NCBI GenBank assembly: GCA_916048095.2
Contig: OU696570.1
Coordinates: forward strand, 12,296,020-12,360,019
Direction: 5' to 3'
Length of the DNA: 64,000 nt
Source of the DNA: Sacculina carcini
Lineage: Eukaryota > Arthropoda > Thecostraca > Sacculinidae
Shown here: positions 59,164 through 64,000 of the stretch, in pieces
Numbering within the stretch: position 1 is the first letter of the stretch
Layout of the letters: each line of letters begins with the position of its first letter
Position numbers and translations under genes: made by a program
The notes under the pieces: model-generated
Databases searched by the model: none
The model's input: only the letters and a program-made list of their open reading frames with translations
Told to the model about the DNA's origin: nothing

Positions 59164-59686
59164 TGTGGTTTTATTGTATTTAATCGATACTTCTTCTGTG
59201 TCTGACGATTCTGTCGCAGTAGATTCATGTATATCGTTTGCTTGGTGAATTGCGAGCATGAGATGTCATTGGATAGTTCGATGTTATTACGCCAGTGGAT
59301 GACTCATCGAAAGGCGTCGACAGAGTGTGAGAGCGGGGAGAGAGCCGTCTGATGAACCTGAGTTAGTGTCGTTGCCATGGCGACAGCGTGCGCTTAGCAG
59401 GCGTTTGTGTCTGTGTGTGTGTTAGTGCAGTGGGCGAATTTTGATAACTAACGACTGAGCGAGACGGGGGCAGTGAGTGTGTTGGAGGGCTTGAGTGCGT
59501 TGGTGTGCTGTGCGTGGTGTTGGGAAGCTGTGAATTGGTTTTAGTGTGCACTTTTCTTGGAGATATTTGCTGTGTGCGTTCTGTTAGTGATTCTCATATC
59601 TTTCTGGCGACATTTATAATTGTTGTCTTATAATTAATGTCTTGTTGATCCATACGTGTCTTCAATATATCTCATTCTCGACTACA
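59164..59686 (+). repeat. R8 3' LTR
   Basis: 523 bp after the purine tract AGATCAGGAGGTGA. Homologous to the R3 LTR at 29667-30188. Confidence 0.92.
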
Positions 59687-60794
59687 ATTACTTGGTTATA
59701 TTTATGTATTACTTTTTATATCAGGTTATGTTTGTTTTCAGGTGTTATTGAACTTCTCCCTAATTTCTTCGCGCTGGAAATGAATGTCAAACGAGTATGT
59801 GCGCGCAGTCTTTATGACACTATCAAAACAATGCAACTTTCTGTCATCTCTATAATTCCAGAATAATGCTTCCGCTAAAACAGCATATGCGTATAGTTGG
59901 CATTGCATGTTATTACACCCCATATCCTTATGCAACTTGAAATTAAACCAATTAAATTACACAGTAAAATTCAGTCATTTACATTGATCCCAGTAGCATT
60001 TTACCCGCCCGTCGTGCTGAACAATTCATGTGTAAATATTGAGGACAATTAAGACTTTCTATTCAGTATAGTGTTGCATTAATTCAACTGTACGCAATAA
60101 AACCACACCATCCATGCTTGGAGCTGATATGATGCATTCTTTATTGTGAATGGGCTTCAGTGAAATTAAATCAGTTTATATTCATGTGTAATCGCAAGTG
60201 CGCATAATAGCTGTCAAATTGACAATATGTCCTTTTGACTTTACACCGCCGTAACTTCTTTTAGGTACACTTTGGAAAATTAAAAATTATACCGTATTGA
60301 AGAAAACAAATTTTTAGCACGATGGTATAATTTATTTTAATGTGTGACAAACAGTTACTGAGAAATAGGTAAAGAAATTAATTAATTTAGTCGCCCGGTG
60401 TTCAAGTGAAATATTCGATGTATTTGAGAATTTTGCCGATTTTACACGTTTTTTGTATCATTTGTGGGTATAAATTATAGCTTATATTGTAGAACGCAAC
60501 ATTATCTACACAATGGTATAGTTTTTATAGCTGTACCATTGCTGATTTATGAGGAGTAGATGGCAGAATATTGACCAAAATATTTACGGTTTTCAGTGCT
60601 AATTTTGCCTTTTTGACTTTGTCATTTCGACTTTACACCGCCGTAACTTTTTTTAATACATTCTAGAAAATTAAAAATTTTACCGTGCCGTAGAAAACAA
60701 GATTCCCAGCATGATGGTATAATTTATTTAGTTGTGTGATGATTAGTTGTTGAGAAATAGAAAAAAATGAAGAAAATCGGACGCCCGGATCTGG
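59687..60794. other. Intergenic with a ~165-bp repeat present twice
   Basis: The segment starting GACTTTACACCGCCGTAACT at 60235-60405 recurs at 60630-60788, including GAAAACAA and ATGGTATAATTTATTT. Period is about 395 bp. The first bases probably include the remainder of the R6 LTR. No gene is seen. Confidence 0.6.
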
Positions 60795-60903
60795 TGTAGT
60801 GCTTCATGTCATTGACTTGTATGTATGCTCGTGTGTTGTCATTGAGTCTTGTGTGCGTAATTATATCAGTCGTGTTCTGTCTGCGTGTTTGACGGTTGCT
60901 ACA
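60795..60903 (+). repeat. R9 5' LTR (probable)
   Basis: Starts TGTAGTGC and ends TTGCTACA, inverted 5-bp termini, directly before a CsRn1-type primer site. The start is inferred because the partner LTR is outside the window. Confidence 0.5.
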
Positions 60904-60932
60904 GTGGTGACCCCGAATACAGTCCTCCTTAA

Positions 60933-61720
60933 ATGGACGACATTTCAGAAAATTTCATCACTGGCGCATCTGCACATGCGCCGTCTGTCAGTGCTCCGTC
61001 AATGAATATTCCAGACCTTGTTGTGGCTGTACGTGTCGACCTACCAACGTTGGATCCAATGGACGTCGATATATGGATTGCTATGTCCTACAATTTAATG
61101 GCGGATGCTGGCATCACGGTGCAGACCACCATGATGAGGAAGGTGCTGGCTAAATTACCAGCGTTGCATTTCCGCATGGTGAGGGACCTGGCCACGGCAA
61201 GTCCACTTCCGTCTGACTGCTACACGCAGCTGTGCGCTCGATTGAAGAAGCGTCTTCAGCTCACCCCAGCTGAGCGACTGAGGCGGCTGAACAGCCTCTT
61301 GCCGAATTGGGATCACGTCGGCCCTCAGAGTTGTTTGCTGACATCGAGATTTTGTATCCGAACGATATAGAGCACGAGATAATCGTCGAGACATTTTTGG
61401 GCCGTCTGCCCCCTGCACTTCGGCTGCTGTGCCGTGAGTGGCTTGAAAAAATGTCTTTGGTAGAAGTCGCCGTTCAGCTCACACAGACAGTGTCAGCGAC
61501 TATTCACGACCCCGGACCCGATGATGATTCTGCAGTGGTCTCATCAACTCGCCAAGCTCAAGCACGTCTAGCGAAGCCAGCCGCCAGCAATCTTCAAGCG
61601 GCATCAGATGTTCGTTCAGCGTCTTCCACGTCAGACACCTTTGTCAATCGCTGGTACAGAAACAATCGACAATGGGGACCTGCGGCTCGCAAGTGCACCG
61701 CACACCGCAGCCGGCACTAG
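60933..61720 (+). pseudogene. R9 Gag (frame break ~61305, knuckle degraded)
   Basis: ATG 60933 (MDDISENFITGASAHAPSV). The first part ends at 61370 in a wrong frame; the conserved block LGSRRPSELFADIEILYP lies in the next frame from about 61307 and continues to TAG at 61718-61720. The CHCC knuckle region reads RWYRNNRQWGPAARKCTAHR: the first Cys and the His are replaced, so zinc binding is doubtful. Pol lies in the -1 frame. Confidence 0.8.
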
Positions 61721-64000
61721 TGGCGGTGACTGGTTGCAATTCCACGTGCCACTTGCTTCACGTCACTGATCGCAGCGGCCGTCGCTACCTCGTCGACAGC
61801 GGCAGCGAGGTGTCACTGCTGCCCGCCACATGCTCACGTGACACCTCGCTGTCTGCACCAGTACTCCGCGCTGCAAACGGCTCGAAAATCCCCGTCTACC
61901 AGCGTGATTTCCGCCTTGAGGTTGACCTGTGCCTCGGCAGGATCTACCCGTTCAAGTTTTTGGTGGCGGGTGTGCCTTCACCAATTCTGGGAGCTGACTT
62001 CCTCCGCGAGTACGGCTTGGTGGTAGACCTGCGCGGCCGCCGCCTGATCGACAGCGTCACTCACTTGTCCACTGTTAACAGACACACAGGGACGCTGCCT
62101 CATCCCGACGTGGCTCATGTCAGTGCGGCACAACATACGGCCTACGACGGCGCCGGCTTCGAAGGTGTGCGCAGAAGCGACTCATTCCGCCGTCTGTGCG
62201 CACCACCAACAGGTTTTCCAGGTATAAATTCACCGGGTGTGGAACACCGAATCCTCACTAAAGGTGCACCTGCTCACGCGCGCTCTAGGCGGCTCAAGCC
62301 TGGTAAGATGGCTGCAGCGAGGCGTGAGCTCGACGAGCTTCTCGATCGCGGCATCCTCGTCCCCTCATCATCACCATGGGCGAGTCCGATACATCTGGTC
62401 GAGAAAGACGGAGGTTCGGCATATCGCATGGTTGGGTGTTATGAGCGCTTGAACGCTATAACCACACCTGACAGGTACCCCATACCACACCTACAGAGCT
62501 TCGCTGATATGCTGGACGGTGCTCGTGTGTTCAGCCAACTTGACCTGGCGCGTGCCTTCGCGCGAATTCCCGTCGCCGAAGAAGATCAACAGAAGACTGC
62601 CATCATCACACCATTCGGGCTGTTTCATTACACGCGAATGCCGTTCGGGTTGTGTAACGCGGCCCAAACATTTCAACGCCTGATCGACTCGGTAATCCGC
62701 GGTATGCCTCGTGTATACGCCTATATTGACGACATCTTGGTATACTCGCCGGACGCTGAGACTCATCACCTAGACCTACAAGAGCTGTTCAGGCGGCTGT
62801 CAAGTGTGGGTTTGGTGGTGAAACCAGAAAAATGTGTTTTTGGTCGCGACAGTGTGCGCTTCCTCGGCTTGGAAGTGTCTCCTAAGGGCATCAGTCCTCT
62901 TCCGGAAAGAGTGGCTGACTTGTGCGCTATGCAATCACCACGCAACGACACCGAGTGTCGCAGATTCATCGGCATGGTGAATTTCTTTAACAGGTTTACA
63001 CCCGGCCTTGCCGCAGCCCTAGCGCCGCTGCACACAGCAGTACATTCACGCCCGTTCGAGTGGGGCGATGAACAAGAATCTGCTTTTCAAAAGGCGAAAG
63101 CAATGCTGGCCATCGCATCTCGTCTCGCCTACCCTCAACAAAATCCTCCCACACAGGTCATTGCGGATGCTTCAGATGTCGCTGTCGGTGCAGTCATTCA
63201 GCAATTCCAACACGGTCGATGGGTACCGCTGGAGTACCATTCGCGTGCTCTCAGCAAGGCAGAACTGAAGTGGAGCACCGGCGACAGGGAGCTGTTCGCT
63301 CTCTTCAGCGTCATCAAGAGGTTTCGCCATCTGTTAGAGGGTCGACCTGATCTTCGTCTGCTGACAGACCACAAACCGCTCGTACACGCTTTCACCAGTG
63401 CCAGTGAGCGATCGGCACGGGTGCAGCGTCAGCTTGCTTTCATTAGCGAGTTTACGACCGACATCCAGCACTTGCCTGGCTCGAGGAACGCTGCCGCCGA
63501 CTGTTTGAGCCGTCCTCCTGATGCCACCCCTCCTGCCACCATCGCAGAAGTAACGCACTTTCACAGTGAACAGAACATTGATCTGAAGCGGCTTGTACTG
63601 GTTCAAATAAACGTACCAGACGTCTCCGCGTTGGCCGATAATTCCTCTCTCAGAATCGAGCGCCGCCCGGTCACTGGAGTCCCCTCTGGTCTCCTGGTAT
63701 CAACGTTGACCGGCATCGATCGTCCGCTGGTGCCCGAAGCACTTCAGCGCGAAATCTTCGACCGATTCCACGGCCTGCACCACCCCGGTGCCCGAGCAAC
63801 TCGTCGGTTAATATCTGAGCGTTTCGTGTTTCAGCGAGTGTCTTCAAAGGTGGCTGAGTGGACCAAGACGTGCACCAGGTGTCAACTTTGCAAAGTCTCC
63901 CGCCACCAGCATACACCACTGAAGCGTCCACCGCTGCCGAGCAACCGGTTCGAGGCGCTTCACATCGACATTGTCGGGCTGTTGCCGGCCCGACAGACGG
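61720..64000 (+). CDS. R9 Pol, partial, open to the window end
   Basis: About 760 codons without a stop. Protease (YLVDSGSEVSLLPA, LGADFLREYGL), RT (LLDRGILVPSSSPWASPIHL; active site YAYIDDILVYS near 62730), RNase H (VIADASDVAVGAVIQQ, GDRELFALFSVI, LTDHKPLV), integrase zinc domain (HGLHHPGARATRRL ... CTRCQLCK) and the first core Asp (HIDIVGLLP) at the edge. The usual RPCGDYRRLN block is altered to MVGCYERLN, which may weaken RT. The frame is open upstream into the gag overlap. Confidence 0.9.
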   Translation, partial: MAVTGCNSTCHLLHVTDRSGRRYLVDSGSEVSLLPATCSRDTSLSAPVLRAANGSKIPVYQRDFRLEVDLCLGRIYPFKFLVAGVPSPILGADFLREYGLVVDLRGRRLIDSVTHLSTVNRHTGTLPHPDVAHVSAAQHTAYDGAGFEGVRRSDSFRRLCAPPTGFPGINSPGVEHRILTKGAPAHARSRRLKPGKMAAARRELDELLDRGILVPSSSPWASPIHLVEKDGGSAYRMVGCYERLNAITTPDRYPIPHLQSFADMLDGARVFSQLDLARAFARIPVAEEDQQKTAIITPFGLFHYTRMPFGLCNAAQTFQRLIDSVIRGMPRVYAYIDDILVYSPDAETHHLDLQELFRRLSSVGLVVKPEKCVFGRDSVRFLGLEVSPKGISPLPERVADLCAMQSPRNDTECRRFIGMVNFFNRFTPGLAAALAPLHTAVHSRPFEWGDEQESAFQKAKAMLAIASRLAYPQQNPPTQVIADASDVAVGAVIQQFQHGRWVPLEYHSRALSKAELKWSTGDRELFALFSVIKRFRHLLEGRPDLRLLTDHKPLVHAFTSASERSARVQRQLAFISEFTTDIQHLPGSRNAAADCLSRPPDATPPATIAEVTHFHSEQNIDLKRLVLVQINVPDVSALADNSSLRIERRPVTGVPSGLLVSTLTGIDRPLVPEALQREIFDRFHGLHHPGARATRRLISERFVFQRVSSKVAEWTKTCTRCQLCKVSRHQHTPLKRPPLPSNRFEALHIDIVGLLPARQT

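Larger units (their letters stand above)
55104..59686 (+). mobile_element. R8: defective Ty3/gypsy element, R4/R3 lineage
   Basis: 5' LTR 55104-56050 (enlarged by an inserted solo LTR) and 3' LTR 59164-59686. Flanks AATAC and ATTAC agree at four of five positions, a probable decayed target duplication. Gag, RT, RNase H and integrase are present, but the protease region is deleted, ~67 nt is lost between RNase H and integrase, and a TGA precedes the integrase core. LTR divergence is visible by eye, so it is older than R2, R4, R5 and R7. Confidence 0.9.
60795..64000 (+). mobile_element. R9: CsRn1-type element, cut by window edge
   Basis: A short 5' LTR (60795-60903), primer site TGGTGACCCC at 60905, gag with one frame break, and pol open to the last base. 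The 3' half of integrase and the 3' LTR lie outside. Same clade as R5 but clearly a different family. Confidence 0.88.

Noticed and set aside
61155..61418. Minus-strand frame over R9 gag
   Set aside because: Antisense shadow of a gag coding region; no motif.

Overview
This is eukaryotic nuclear DNA from an invertebrate animal. The evidence is spliced alpha-tubulin genes with GT-AG introns and AATAAA signals, an intronless CTU1 gene, tRNA-derived SINEs, CR1/L2-like LINE pieces, hAT-type MITEs, very abundant (CA/TG)n microsatellites and at least nine Ty3/gypsy LTR retrotransposons. Host coding sequence is GC-rich and sits in AT-rich, repeat-filled DNA. CsRn1/Kabuki-type and mag-type retrotransposons fit a flatworm, mollusc, arthropod or similar genome, but the window does not fix the phylum. 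I use R1-R9 for the LTR elements in order of position.

Layout. 1-19.5 kb: no confident host gene. It holds two copies of a long-inverted-repeat element with a TTAGG-like core, a wrecked gypsy element (R1), SINEs, LINE tails, hAT MITEs, microsatellites and a few candidate exons of low confidence. 19.95-21.2 kb: CTU1 (minus strand), a tRNA wobble-uridine thiolation enzyme. 22.3-34.5 kb: a large inverted duplication carrying two divergent alpha-tubulin genes. The left arm has since received a LINE in the tubulin intron and R2, a short LTR element with identical LTRs that keeps an integrase but has lost most of gag plus protease, RT and RNase H. The spacer between the arms holds a LINE piece and a truncated R3.

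35.2-64 kb is a nest of LTR elements. R4 (35378-45343, minus) carries a complete-looking CsRn1-type element R5 inside its 3' LTR, and R4's other LTR preserves the empty site. R6 is an old, much-mutated gypsy element interrupted by an 8-bp-TSD hAT MITE, by the mag-like R7, and by R8 in its 3' LTR region. R8 itself carries a foreign solo LTR. R9, another CsRn1-type element, runs off the right edge and is open to the last base.

The host genes show no operon-like relationship. The most distinctive signals are: a textbook -1 frameshift cassette at the R4 gag-pol overlap; a 12-nt self-complementarity between the R7 LTR and the sequence just after it, resembling Tf1-type self-priming; two alpha-tubulins lacking Lys40, whose only differences from each other cluster in that loop region; the integrase-only R2; and a readable order of insertions.
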